Shown: piece by piece, positions 1 to 6,035 of the stretch
How positions within the stretch are numbered: the first letter of the stretch is position 1
How the letters are laid out: every line of letters begins with the position of its first letter
From: an uncultured Lachnospiraceae bacterium
GTDB taxonomy: Bacteria > Bacillota > Clostridia > Lachnospirales > Lachnospiraceae
Assembly (NCBI GenBank): GCA_905233835.1
Contig: CAJOGB010000110.1
Span: forward strand, 1 to 6,191
DNA: 6,191 nt
Direction of reading: 5' to 3'
Notes under the pieces: model-generated
The model's database searches: none
What the model was told of the DNA's origin: nothing
Seen by the model: the letters and a program-made list of their open reading frames with translations, nothing else
Program-made: the position numbers and the translations under genes

Positions 1-681
1 GACGGAAGCCAGCTTGGAATGAATATTGAATATGCTATCCAGGAAGCCCCAAACGGACTTGCGGAAGCATTTAGTATCGGCGCTGATTTCGTCGGAAACG
101 ATGCGGTTGCACTTGTTTTGGGAGATAACATCTTCTATGGACAGAGCTTTTCTAAGGTTCTTCGCCAGACAGCAGAGCGCACCGAAAACGAAAAGGGTGC
201 CACCATCTTCGGATACTATGTACGTGATCCGAGAGAGTACGGTGTAGTTGAGTTTGATGAAAACGGTATTGCGAAATCCATCGAAGAAAAGCCGGCAAAT
301 CCGAAATCAAATTATGCGGTTCCGGGACTTTACTTCTACGATAACGATGTTATCCAGATTGCAAAGACCATCACACCTTCCGCTCGTGGAGAGTTGGAAA
401 TCACCGCGGTAAACAACGCTTACTTAGACAGAGGCGATTTACATGTAGAAACTTTGGGACGTGGATTTGCATGGTTGGATACCGGAAATCATGACATGCT
501 TCTTGCTGCCGCAGATTTCGTTTCCACATTCCAGAAGAGACAGGGATTATACATCTCTTGTATCGAAGAGATTGCTTATAAGAGAGGCTTTATCGATAAG
601 AACCAGTTGTTAAAACTTGCAGAGCCGTTGATGAAGACCGACTACGGTAAATACTTAACGGAAGTAGCAAACGGCCTCTAA
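1..681 (+). CDS. rfbA: Glucose-1-phosphate thymidylyltransferase, 5' end cut off by the window
   Basis: This enzyme joins glucose-1-phosphate and dTTP to give dTDP-glucose, the first step of dTDP-L-rhamnose synthesis in the cytoplasm. The frame is open from base 1, giving 226 residues. The first residues (DGSQLGMN) align inside the family, so the ATG at base 19 is internal and about 70 N-terminal residues, including the GxGTRL nucleotide-binding loop, lie upstream. Visible family motifs are GLAEAF (window residues 19-24), LGDN with the metal-binding Asp at 42, EEKP (95-98), GLYFYDND (from 109), GELEIT (from 130) and WLDTG with a second likely metal Asp at 160. The C-terminus has the usual EEIAYKRGFID stretch and ends at a normal place with TAA. 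The epimerase gene follows after 28 bases, so the two are almost certainly co-transcribed. Family assignment is very secure, because the motifs match RmlA along the whole length. Confidence 0.96.
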   Translation, partial: DGSQLGMNIEYAIQEAPNGLAEAFSIGADFVGNDAVALVLGDNIFYGQSFSKVLRQTAERTENEKGATIFGYYVRDPREYGVVEFDENGIAKSIEEKPANPKSNYAVPGLYFYDNDVIQIAKTITPSARGELEITAVNNAYLDRGDLHVETLGRGFAWLDTGNHDMLLAAADFVSTFQKRQGLYISCIEEIAYKRGFIDKNQLLKLAEPLMKTDYGKYLTEVANGL

Positions 682-709
682 AATTATTGGCAGACAGAAA
701 GGACATATC

Positions 710-1285
710 ATGGGAAAAATTACAGTAACAAATGATTGCAACGGAATTGAAGGATTAAAGGTTATTGAACCTCAGGTATTCGGTGATAATCGCGGATATT
801 TTATGGAGACCTATAACTATAACGATTTTAAAGAAGCCGGCATTGATTGCGAATTCGTACAGGACAACCAGTCCGCATCCAAAAAGGGTGTGCTTCGCGG
901 ACTTCATTTCCAGATTAATTATCCGCAGGATAAGTTGGTTCGTGTTATTAAAGGACGCGTATTTGACGTTGCCGTTGATTTAAGAGAAGGATCAAAGACC
1001 TACGGAAAGTGGTTCGGTGTAGAACTTACAGAGGATAATAAAAAGCAGTTCTTCATTCCGAAGAATTTTGCTCACGGATTTTTGGTTCTTTCTGATTATG
1101 CGGAGTTCTGCTACAAAGTAACCGATTTCTATCATCCAAACGATGAGGGCGGACTTATGTGGAACGACCCGGATATCGGTGTGGAATGGCCGATGCCGGA
1201 GGGCATGACCGAAGCAGATCTTATTTTATCCGAGAAGGACAAAGTAAACTGGAGCTATAAAGAACTTCTTGAAAAAAAGAACTAG
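710..1285 (+). CDS. rfbC: dTDP-4-dehydrorhamnose 3,5-epimerase
   Basis: This cytoplasmic cupin enzyme epimerises C3 and C5 of dTDP-4-keto-6-deoxyglucose, the third step of dTDP-L-rhamnose synthesis. The protein has 191 residues, a normal length for RmlC. It shows FGDNRGYF (24-31), FVQDNQS (49-55), VLRGLHFQ (61-68) with the catalytic base His66, KLVRVIKG (75-82), the AHGF cupin motif (121-124) and FCYKVTDFY (133-141). By alignment with the Salmonella enzyme (His63, Tyr133), Tyr135 is the expected catalytic acid. WNDPDIGVEWP (151-161) is the usual C-terminal motif. The ATG start is supported by AGAAAGGA at 696-703. The gene lies 28 bases after rfbA. The dehydratase (rfbB) and reductase (rfbD) genes do not follow and must be upstream or elsewhere. 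No terminator-like hairpin is visible before the exporter genes. Confidence 0.97.
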   Translation: MGKITVTNDCNGIEGLKVIEPQVFGDNRGYFMETYNYNDFKEAGIDCEFVQDNQSASKKGVLRGLHFQINYPQDKLVRVIKGRVFDVAVDLREGSKTYGKWFGVELTEDNKKQFFIPKNFAHGFLVLSDYAEFCYKVTDFYHPNDEGGLMWNDPDIGVEWPMPEGMTEADLILSEKDKVNWSYKELLEKKN

Positions 1286-1316
1286 TTTTTGACTTGTAAT
1301 ACGGACTTGAAAATGT

Positions 1317-1321
1317 GGAGG
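1317..1321 (+). promoter_or_regulatory. Ribosome binding site of adaptor A
   Basis: GGAGG lies 10 bases before the ATG at 1332. A second purine-rich AAGGG is too close (3 bases) to be the main site. It marks the first gene of the exporter operon. The 46-base gap to rfbC has no hairpin followed by a T-run, so read-through from the rfb genes is possible. Confidence 0.7.
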
Positions 1322-1331
1322 AAAAGGGAAA

Positions 1332-2624
1332 ATGAAAAAGTTTTTCTCAAAGAAGAGAAACATTGTTATCGTAATTCTTGTTTTGGTTATGATAGCGGCA
1401 GCAGGCGCAGGAGCCTATTGGTATTTGTATATCCCTCGCGGAACGGCTTCCGATGAAGTGGTATATGTTTCTTCTGTAGCTACGATTACCGGCCAAAGTG
1501 CCAACGGCTTAAACAATCGTTATGCCGGAGTGGTTGAGTCGCAGGAGTCTTGGAGTGTAACCGCGGACTCCACGTTAAAAATTGAGGAAACTTTTGTAGA
1601 GGTGGGCCAAGAGGTCGAGAAAGGCACACCTTTGTTTTCTTATGATGTCACAGAGACGGAAAATAATCTTCGCACGGCTAAGATCGACTTGGAACGAATG
1701 AACAACGATCTTACCGCTTTGAAGAATACCATTGATGAACTGACCAAATCCAGAGATGCCGCTACGGATGAGACTGTCCGTGCGGAGTATAATATTGAAT
1801 TACAGCAGAAGCAGTTAGACTTTACCAGCCAGCAGTATGCCATCACTTCAAAAACCGAAGAGATAAAAAAACTGGAGGAAACCGCGAAAAAAGGTGTGGT
1901 TACCAGTAAAATCTCCGGAGTGGTAAAGTCTGTTTCCAATTCCGATGATTCTTTCTCCTATTCGGAGTCTTCCAATGCTTACATTACCATTGTGAATATG
2001 AATAAGTTCCAGGTGAAGGGAAGCGTAAACGAACAGAATTTATCTTCTCTTACTCAGGATGCGCCTGTGATTGTATTTTCCAGAAAGGATAACAACACCT
2101 ATTGGAAAGGTACGATTACGAAGGTGGATTCCAATAACGCAAAGAGCAATTCCTCCGATGGAGCATCAGATTCCATGACTTCCTCCAGCAAATATCCTTT
2201 TTATGTTTCTTTGGAGGATACCACGGGACTTTCCATGGGACAACATGTGTATATTGAACTGGATGAGGGACAGTTGGAAGAGAAGGGTTCGACTTCTTCC
2301 ATTTGGCTGGAAGAATACTACATCGATAAAACCGATGAAGAAAATCCCTGTGTTTGGGTGGACAATAAAGGCCGTATCGAAAAGAGAAGCGTAACTCTCG
2401 GAGAATTTAATACACAGACCTTTAAGTATGAAATAAAAGAGGGATTGGAGCTTACCGACTTGATTGCCATGCCCTATCCGGAAATGAAGGAAGGTCAAAA
2501 GACACTAAACACCGACGAAGAAAGTGGCGGAATTTTTGAGGATGTGGACGGCGATTTATCCCCTGAGGAAGGTGCGGATCCTAATCTTTTAGAGTATGAA
2601 AACGAGGAAATAACAGAAGATTAA
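1332..2624 (+). CDS. Membrane-anchored efflux adaptor A (HlyD/MacA-like)
   Basis: This is an adaptor subunit of an ABC exporter, expected to be held by one N-terminal membrane helix with its body outside the cytoplasm. Of 430 residues, KKFFSKKRN is a positively charged cytoplasmic end, 11-33 is the hydrophobic anchor, and about 64-105 is the first half of the barrel-sandwich (lipoyl-like) domain with VEVGQEVEKGTPLF. About 107-187 is a charged, heptad-like helical hairpin. Residues 189-222 are the second half-barrel (GVVTSKISGVVKSV), interrupted by a Ser/Asp-rich loop at 202-215. Then follow a beta-barrel (about 224-310) and a membrane-proximal domain (about 322-391, ending GLELTDLIAMPYPEMKEGQ). 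The last 37 residues form a very acidic tail. No Cys lipobox is present, so it is not a lipoprotein. It is clearly paralogous to adaptor B, which shares the half-barrel and the GL-DxIA-PY ending. It stands 16 bases before the ATPase. The substrate cannot be told from sequence. Confidence 0.9.
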   Translation: MKKFFSKKRNIVIVILVLVMIAAAGAGAYWYLYIPRGTASDEVVYVSSVATITGQSANGLNNRYAGVVESQESWSVTADSTLKIEETFVEVGQEVEKGTPLFSYDVTETENNLRTAKIDLERMNNDLTALKNTIDELTKSRDAATDETVRAEYNIELQQKQLDFTSQQYAITSKTEEIKKLEETAKKGVVTSKISGVVKSVSNSDDSFSYSESSNAYITIVNMNKFQVKGSVNEQNLSSLTQDAPVIVFSRKDNNTYWKGTITKVDSNNAKSNSSDGASDSMTSSSKYPFYVSLEDTTGLSMGQHVYIELDEGQLEEKGSTSSIWLEEYYIDKTDEENPCVWVDNKGRIEKRSVTLGEFNTQTFKYEIKEGLELTDLIAMPYPEMKEGQKTLNTDEESGGIFEDVDGDLSPEEGADPNLLEYENEEITED

Positions 2625-2628
2625 TCTT

Positions 2629-2633
2629 GGGAG
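2629..2633 (+). promoter_or_regulatory. Ribosome binding site that fixes a TTG start
   Basis: GGGAG lies 7 bases before the TTG at 2641, an ideal spacing. The alternative starts fit worse: TTG at 2647 (13 bases) and ATG at 2653 (19 bases). Starting at 2641 also keeps the first beta-strand (ILEMKDVYKDF) that ABC ATPases of this type have. Confidence 0.65.
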
Positions 2634-2640
2634 AAATACT

Positions 2641-3357
2641 TTGATATTGGAAATGAAAGATGTTTACAAAGATTTCCCCCAGGGAGATTTCACCGTAAAC
2701 GTATTAAAACATATAAATATCCGGGTAAAAGAAGGGGACTATGTGGCGATTATGGGTCCTTCCGGATCCGGGAAAACAACCATGATGAATTTAATCGGAT
2801 GCTTGGATAACGTGACCAAGGGAACGCTGATTTTGGATGATGAAGATGTGAGTTCCTACACGGATAACCAGCTGTCCGATTTGCGTTTAAATAAAATCGG
2901 TTTTGTATTTCAGAACCATGAACTTTTGGGACAAAAAACAGCTCTTAAAAATGTATGTATGCCCTTGGCTTTTGCGGGAGTTCCGAAAAAGGAACAGATA
3001 GAACGAGCAACGGAAGCTTTAAAAAGAGTGGGGTTGGAGGATCGTTTGGATTTTAAACCAAACCAGCTTTCCGGCGGTCAGAAACAGCGTGTGGCCATAG
3101 CCAGAGCCATGATCAATCGACCGAGACTTCTTTTGGCGGATGAGCCTACGGGAGCACTGGATTCCGCTTCCGGAAAATCCGTTATGGAGTTGTTTCAGAA
3201 ATTAAACGATGAAGGCACGACGATTGTCATGATTACTCATGATGCTGATATTGCTTCAAAGGCAAAGCGTCGTGCGATTATGAAGGACGGAATTTTAAGT
3301 TCCGAGGATGCGGATTTGGTACCGCCTTATAAAGAGGAGGCCAAGGATGCAGGGTAA
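2641..3357 (+). CDS. ABC transporter ATP-binding subunit, LolD/MacB type
   Basis: This cytoplasmic ATPase should power the MacB-like permease encoded two genes downstream. Its 238 residues carry every element of an active nucleotide-binding domain: Walker A GPSGSGKT (39-46, Lys45), Q-loop Gln91 in FVFQ, signature LSGGQ (143-147), Walker B LLLADE (163-168, catalytic Glu168), D-loop GALD (171-174) and H-loop His200 in ITHD. The spacing and the ALKNVCMPL stretch after the Q-loop are typical of the LolD/FtsE/MacB group (TC 3.A.1.122-like), where ATPase and permease are often separate proteins in Firmicutes, as in YknY/YknZ. Translation starts at TTG, chosen from the ribosome binding site at 2629-2633. 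The last 11 bases overlap the start of adaptor B, which suggests translational coupling. The C-terminal 18 residues are charged and outside the core fold. Confidence 0.96.
   Translation: MILEMKDVYKDFPQGDFTVNVLKHINIRVKEGDYVAIMGPSGSGKTTMMNLIGCLDNVTKGTLILDDEDVSSYTDNQLSDLRLNKIGFVFQNHELLGQKTALKNVCMPLAFAGVPKKEQIERATEALKRVGLEDRLDFKPNQLSGGQKQRVAIARAMINRPRLLLADEPTGALDSASGKSVMELFQKLNDEGTTIVMITHDADIASKAKRRAIMKDGILSSEDADLVPPYKEEAKDAG
3334..3340 (+). promoter_or_regulatory. Ribosome binding site of adaptor B, inside the ATPase gene
   Basis: GAGGAGG, a near-perfect Shine-Dalgarno sequence, lies 6 bases before the ATG at 3347 and within the last codons of the ATPase gene. It selects 3347 over the upstream in-frame ATG at 3308, which would add 13 residues of poor quality (MRIWYRLIKRRPR) read out of frame from the ATPase gene. 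Confidence 0.8.
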
Positions 3358-3925
3358 AGAGTGGTCCTTAAAGAAAAAAATCATTGTCGGAATCTTTAGC
3401 ACGATTTTGGTGTTTGCCCTCGTTATCGGAGTGGTTTATATCGCAGTTTATTCCAATCGTGGAACGGTACTGGTGGTGCCGGTTTCCGATGTGGTATACG
3501 GGGATTATAACAGCGACGACTACGGAATACAGGGAACCATAAGCACAGGTAATGTGCAAAACATTCGAAAGGATGAAGGGAAAGTCTCAAAGATTTACGT
3601 ATCCGAGGGAGATTCCGTAAAAAAGGGAGCCGTGTTGGTTCAGTTTGAAACCACCATGGAAGACTTGGAGTTAAAGCAGGCGCAGATTAATTTGGAAAGT
3701 CGAAAACTTGACTTATTCCGGGCACAGAAGAAGTTGGAAATGCTAAATGCTGCCAAGCCTTATGAGACGCCAGAAGACGATGACGACGAAGATGAGGCGG
3801 AGGACGAGGATTGGGACGAGGATGAGGAAGAGGAAGAGGAAGACGAAGAGGAAGACGAAGACGAAGATTCCGATTCTGAAGAAAGAAAAAGTGGTGGTCA
3901 ATCTCTCCGGAGAACCGCTGTTTGA
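3347..3925 (+). CDS. Adaptor B, N-terminal open frame (192 residues)
   Basis: This is the part of adaptor B translated from its own start without any frame change. It carries the anchor helix, the first half-barrel, the first hairpin helix and the whole acidic tract. It then runs into 13 frame-shifted residues (from R180: RKSGGQSLRRTAV) and a TGA at 3923-3925. On its own it lacks the second half of every adaptor domain, so it is unlikely to work as an adaptor. The rest of the protein is encoded at 3888-4769 in the +1 frame. Confidence 0.6.
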   Translation: MQGKEWSLKKKIIVGIFSTILVFALVIGVVYIAVYSNRGTVLVVPVSDVVYGDYNSDDYGIQGTISTGNVQNIRKDEGKVSKIYVSEGDSVKKGAVLVQFETTMEDLELKQAQINLESRKLDLFRAQKKLEMLNAAKPYETPEDDDDEDEAEDEDWDEDEEEEEEDEEEDEDEDSDSEERKSGGQSLRRTAV

Positions 3926-4772
3926 ACTTTCAAGCGGTGAGGTAATTACAGAGACCGAACTTCGCAGAGGAAAAAACGATGCTACGGCAGCTATCGCATC
4001 TGCCAATACCGAGATAAAAGCCTGTACCGAAAAAATCGAGACCGCCCAAAAAACACTTTCCAAACGAAGAGTGACAGCGGAGTTTGATGGTTATGTCACA
4101 ATGGTAAACTCGGATTCCGAAAAGAAAAAAGAAGATACGGAAGAAGAGTCGGATGAATTCTCTTCCGAAACCGTGACGGATTCCAATCAAGAAAGCATTT
4201 TAATCCAAGTCAGCTCTCAGGAAGGGCTGTTTGTAAAGTCCTATATGAACGAATGGAGAAAAGAGCAGCTTCAGATTGGGGATACGGTTTATCTTATGAA
4301 TTGGCAAAACGGGGAAACCTATGAAGCTGCCATTACTTCCGTTTCCGATCAGGTTTCGGAGTCCGTTACGAATATGTATTCCAATTGGTATGGAGATTCC
4401 GCCAGTTATTTCCCCTTTACGGCGGAGGTAAAAGGAGAGGATGTTCCTCTTTCCGCAGGGAATTCCGTGGATGTGTATTTTAAAAATCCGAAGGGAATGT
4501 ACTCCGACGGACCCGTGGAGTCCTCGGACGGAAAATTAAATGTGATGAAAGCATTTATCCGAACGGAAAACGGAAGAAAGTATGTTTATGTTCGGGGCGA
4601 AAATGATTTGCTCCGAAAAAGATATATTAAAACCGACGGACAAACCCAGGGGTGCTATATCGTAACCGAGGGACTGACCACAGAGGATTTTATTGCATTT
4701 CCCTATGGTAAAGATGTGCGAAATGGGGCGAAAGTTCGAGAAGGAAGTATAGGCGAACTGTACGGTTATTAG
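3747..4772 (+). CDS. Adaptor B, C-terminal open frame in the +1 frame
   Basis: This frame is open from just after a TAA at 3744-3746 to TAG at 4770-4772. Only the part from about 3888 (KVVVNLSGEPLF onward) looks like adaptor: second hairpin helix, second half-barrel, beta-barrel and membrane-proximal domain. The first 45 or so codons are merely the acidic tract read out of frame, giving an Arg/Lys-rich run (RKRKRKTKRK) that should not be taken as a real basic domain. There is no convincing ribosome binding site before the ATG at 3747 or the GTG codons at 3891 and 3894, so independent translation is doubtful. Confidence 0.55.
   Translation: MLPSLMRRQKTMTTKMRRRTRIGTRMRKRKRKTKRKTKTKIPILKKEKVVVNLSGEPLFELSSGEVITETELRRGKNDATAAIASANTEIKACTEKIETAQKTLSKRRVTAEFDGYVTMVNSDSEKKKEDTEEESDEFSSETVTDSNQESILIQVSSQEGLFVKSYMNEWRKEQLQIGDTVYLMNWQNGETYEAAITSVSDQVSESVTNMYSNWYGDSASYFPFTAEVKGEDVPLSAGNSVDVYFKNPKGMYSDGPVESSDGKLNVMKAFIRTENGRKYVYVRGENDLLRKRYIKTDGQTQGCYIVTEGLTTEDFIAFPYGKDVRNGAKVREGSIGELYGY
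3773..3883 (+). other. Hyperacidic tract in adaptor B (33 of 37 residues Asp/Glu)
   Basis: Residues 143-179 of adaptor B are Asp or Glu except Ala151, Trp156, Ser175 and Ser177. The tract falls between the two predicted arms of the helical hairpin, so it should project from the tip, the part of an adaptor furthest from the membrane. The coding strand is strongly purine-rich. Adaptor A has no such insert at the matching place, but has an acidic C-terminal tail instead. Confidence 0.85.
3824..3865 (+). repeat. Hexanucleotide repeat GA(G/C)GAA, seven copies
   Basis: Seven tandem units read GAGGAA three times, then GACGAA, GAGGAA, GACGAA, GACGAA. They encode residues 160-173 of adaptor B (EE, EE, EE, DE, EE, DE, DE). 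Gain or loss of whole units keeps the frame and would only change the length of the acidic tract. The frameshift lies about 17-25 bases past the end of the repeat. Confidence 0.8.
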
Positions 4773-4784
4773 AGGATATAAAAC

Positions 4785-6035
4785 ATGAGAGAAAATTTGG
4801 TGGAGGCCCTGCAGGAAATCTGGTCTCACAAAATGCGCTCATTTTTAACCATGCTGGGTGTGATTATCGGAATCGCATCCATCATAGCCATTGTTTCTAC
4901 CATTAAAGGTACCAACGATCGGATTATGAAGGATTTGGTGGGACGGGGAAATAATAATGTTTCCATTAAACTCTATCAGGGAGAATGGGAGTATTATTTT
5001 GATACCGAAGTGCCCCCGGATATCGCACCGGTTTCCGAGGAGCAAGAGAAAAGAATCCGAGAGACGGAGCATGTGGAAGACGCCACATTTTATAATTTAA
5101 GAACTTATGTAAATAATATTACCGCCGGCACAAAGAATTTGTCCGGAGCTACTCTTTACGGTGTGGATGATCATTTTTTAAACACCTGTTGTTATGTGGT
5201 TTATAAGGGAAGAAGTTTTGTGGATTTGGATTATACCAACTGCAATAAGGTGGCACTTTTGGATTCCACTGCGGCGGATATTCTTTTCCCGGATAAGAAT
5301 CCTATCGGACAGACTATTGAAATCGGCTCGGAGCCTTTTATCGTAGTAGGGCTCTATCAGCAAAAAACGGAATTTGAACCAAACATTCAAAGTTTGACGG
5401 ATTATGAAACCTATTTCCAAGAGGCTTACGGAACGGTGCTGATTCCGGATGCGACTTGGCCCATTATTTATTCCTTTGATGAGCCCCAAAATGCGTTTAT
5501 CAGAGCAGATGAAACCGTTAACATGTCGGAAATCGGAAAGAGTTCCCAAACGATTATGCAGGAGTGCATCAGCGCAAAAGAATCGGAACTGAAATATACG
5601 GCCCAGGATTTGGTGGAAGAAGCAAAACAACAGCAGCAACTAGCCAATTCTACCAACAGCCTTTTGATTTGGGTGGCCAGCATCGCACTTCTGGTAGGCG
5701 GTATCGGCGTTATGAATATTATGCTGGTGTCGGTTACGGAACGAACCAGGGAAATCGGATTAAAGAGATCTTTGGGAGCCCGAAAGAAGCGAATTTTGGC
5801 GCAGTTTTTGACAGAGTCTGCCGTGCTTACCAGCTTAGGCGGTGTGCTTGGAATTGTAGTGGGAATTGTTATGGCGGTAATTATTTCAAAAATATCCGGT
5901 GTTCCCGTGGGAATCTCCGTGCCATCTATCGTAATCAGTGTGGCCTTTTCCATGGTCATCGGAATTGTATTTGGATTATTGCCCTCCATTAAAGCGGCAA
6001 ACCTAAGTCCTATAGATGCCTTAAGACGGGAATAG
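4785..6035 (+). CDS. MacB-type ABC transporter permease
   Basis: This is the membrane core of the exporter and the partner of the separately encoded ATPase at 2641-3357. Its 416 residues give the MacB/YknZ topology: first membrane helix about 19-41 (FLTMLGVIIGIASIIAIVST) after the family's HKMRS motif, a large extracytoplasmic domain (about 42-290, MacB periplasmic core type), then three helices at about 292-316, 345-368 and 378-400. The conserved FtsX/MacB stretch runs from GGIGVMNIML (305-314) through VTERTREIGLKRSLGA (317-332), the coupling region that contacts the ATPase. The end, AANLSPIDALRRE, is a classic MacB C-terminus, so the protein is complete. AGAGGA at 4771-4776 lies 8 bases before the ATG and overlaps the adaptor B stop. 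Such proteins usually export peptides, lipids or antibiotics, but the substrate here cannot be inferred. The extracytoplasmic domain has four cysteines (135, 136, 153, 261). Confidence 0.96.
   Translation: MRENLVEALQEIWSHKMRSFLTMLGVIIGIASIIAIVSTIKGTNDRIMKDLVGRGNNNVSIKLYQGEWEYYFDTEVPPDIAPVSEEQEKRIRETEHVEDATFYNLRTYVNNITAGTKNLSGATLYGVDDHFLNTCCYVVYKGRSFVDLDYTNCNKVALLDSTAADILFPDKNPIGQTIEIGSEPFIVVGLYQQKTEFEPNIQSLTDYETYFQEAYGTVLIPDATWPIIYSFDEPQNAFIRADETVNMSEIGKSSQTIMQECISAKESELKYTAQDLVEEAKQQQQLANSTNSLLIWVASIALLVGGIGVMNIMLVSVTERTREIGLKRSLGARKKRILAQFLTESAVLTSLGGVLGIVVGIVMAVIISKISGVPVGISVPSIVISVAFSMVIGIVFGLLPSIKAANLSPIDALRRE

Larger units (their letters stand above)
3347..4772 (+). pseudogene. Efflux adaptor B (HlyD/MacA-like), interrupted by a frameshift near 3882-3890
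   Basis: This is the second adaptor of the exporter. Reading 3347-3883 in one frame and continuing at about 3885-3888 in the +1 frame gives one 474-residue adaptor. Its parts are a membrane anchor (12-35), first half-barrel (about 62-101, VSEGDSVKKGAVLVQF), first hairpin helix (about 103-133), acidic tract (143-179), second helix (about 199-239), second half-barrel (RRVTAEFDGYVTMV), a charged loop (255-275), a beta-barrel (about 294-370) and a membrane-proximal domain ending GLTTEDFIAFPYGKDV. That ending matches adaptor A. Each side of the break is good adaptor sequence without other stops, so the lesion is recent, a sequencing error, or recoded. Removing one A from AAA at 3882-3884 restores SEEEKVVVNLSG. 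Without repair the product would stop at 192 residues, losing most of the barrel. The start is set by the strong ribosome binding site at 3334-3340. The permease follows after 12 bases. Confidence 0.82.

Noticed and set aside
1289..1317. TTGACT (1289-1294) as a -35 box for a promoter of the exporter operon.
   Set aside because: At 15-18 bases downstream there is no acceptable -10. The best box (GAAAAT at 1309-1314) is only 14 bases away. A promoter may exist here but I cannot support one.
3308..3346. Upstream in-frame ATG at 3308 as the start of adaptor B.
   Set aside because: It has no ribosome binding site and adds 13 residues that are merely the ATPase gene out of frame. The ATG at 3347 has GAGGAGG at ideal spacing.
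3747..3890. Arg/Lys-rich protein segment (RKRKRKTKRK) that looks like a nucleic-acid-binding tail.
   Set aside because: It is the acidic GAGGAA repeat read out of frame. The acidic frame continues directly from the adaptor's own start and ribosome binding site.
3881..3892. A-rich GAAAGAAAAAG considered as a -1 programmed frameshift site.
   Set aside because: A -1 shift enters the third frame, which reaches a TAA at about 3941-3943. Only a +1 (or -2) shift restores the adaptor, so a standard -1 slippery site does not fit.
3914..3938. Inverted repeat ACCGCT/AGCGGT with a 13-base loop overlapping the TGA of the broken adaptor B frame, considered as a frameshift-stimulating hairpin.
   Set aside because: It starts about 24 bases after the candidate slip site, too far for a usual stimulatory structure, and has only 6 base pairs. 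It is also followed by no T-run, so it is not a terminator.
3743..4063. Minus-strand open frame with a very hydrophobic Phe/Leu/Val run that resembles a membrane protein.
   Set aside because: It is the complement of the acidic repeat (GAA/GAG read as TTC/CTC) and has no supporting start signal. It is a shadow of adaptor B.
5178..5989. Long minus-strand open frames opposite the permease gene.
   Set aside because: They overlap a complete, family-typical MacB permease on the + strand and show no recognisable protein motifs or ribosome binding sites.
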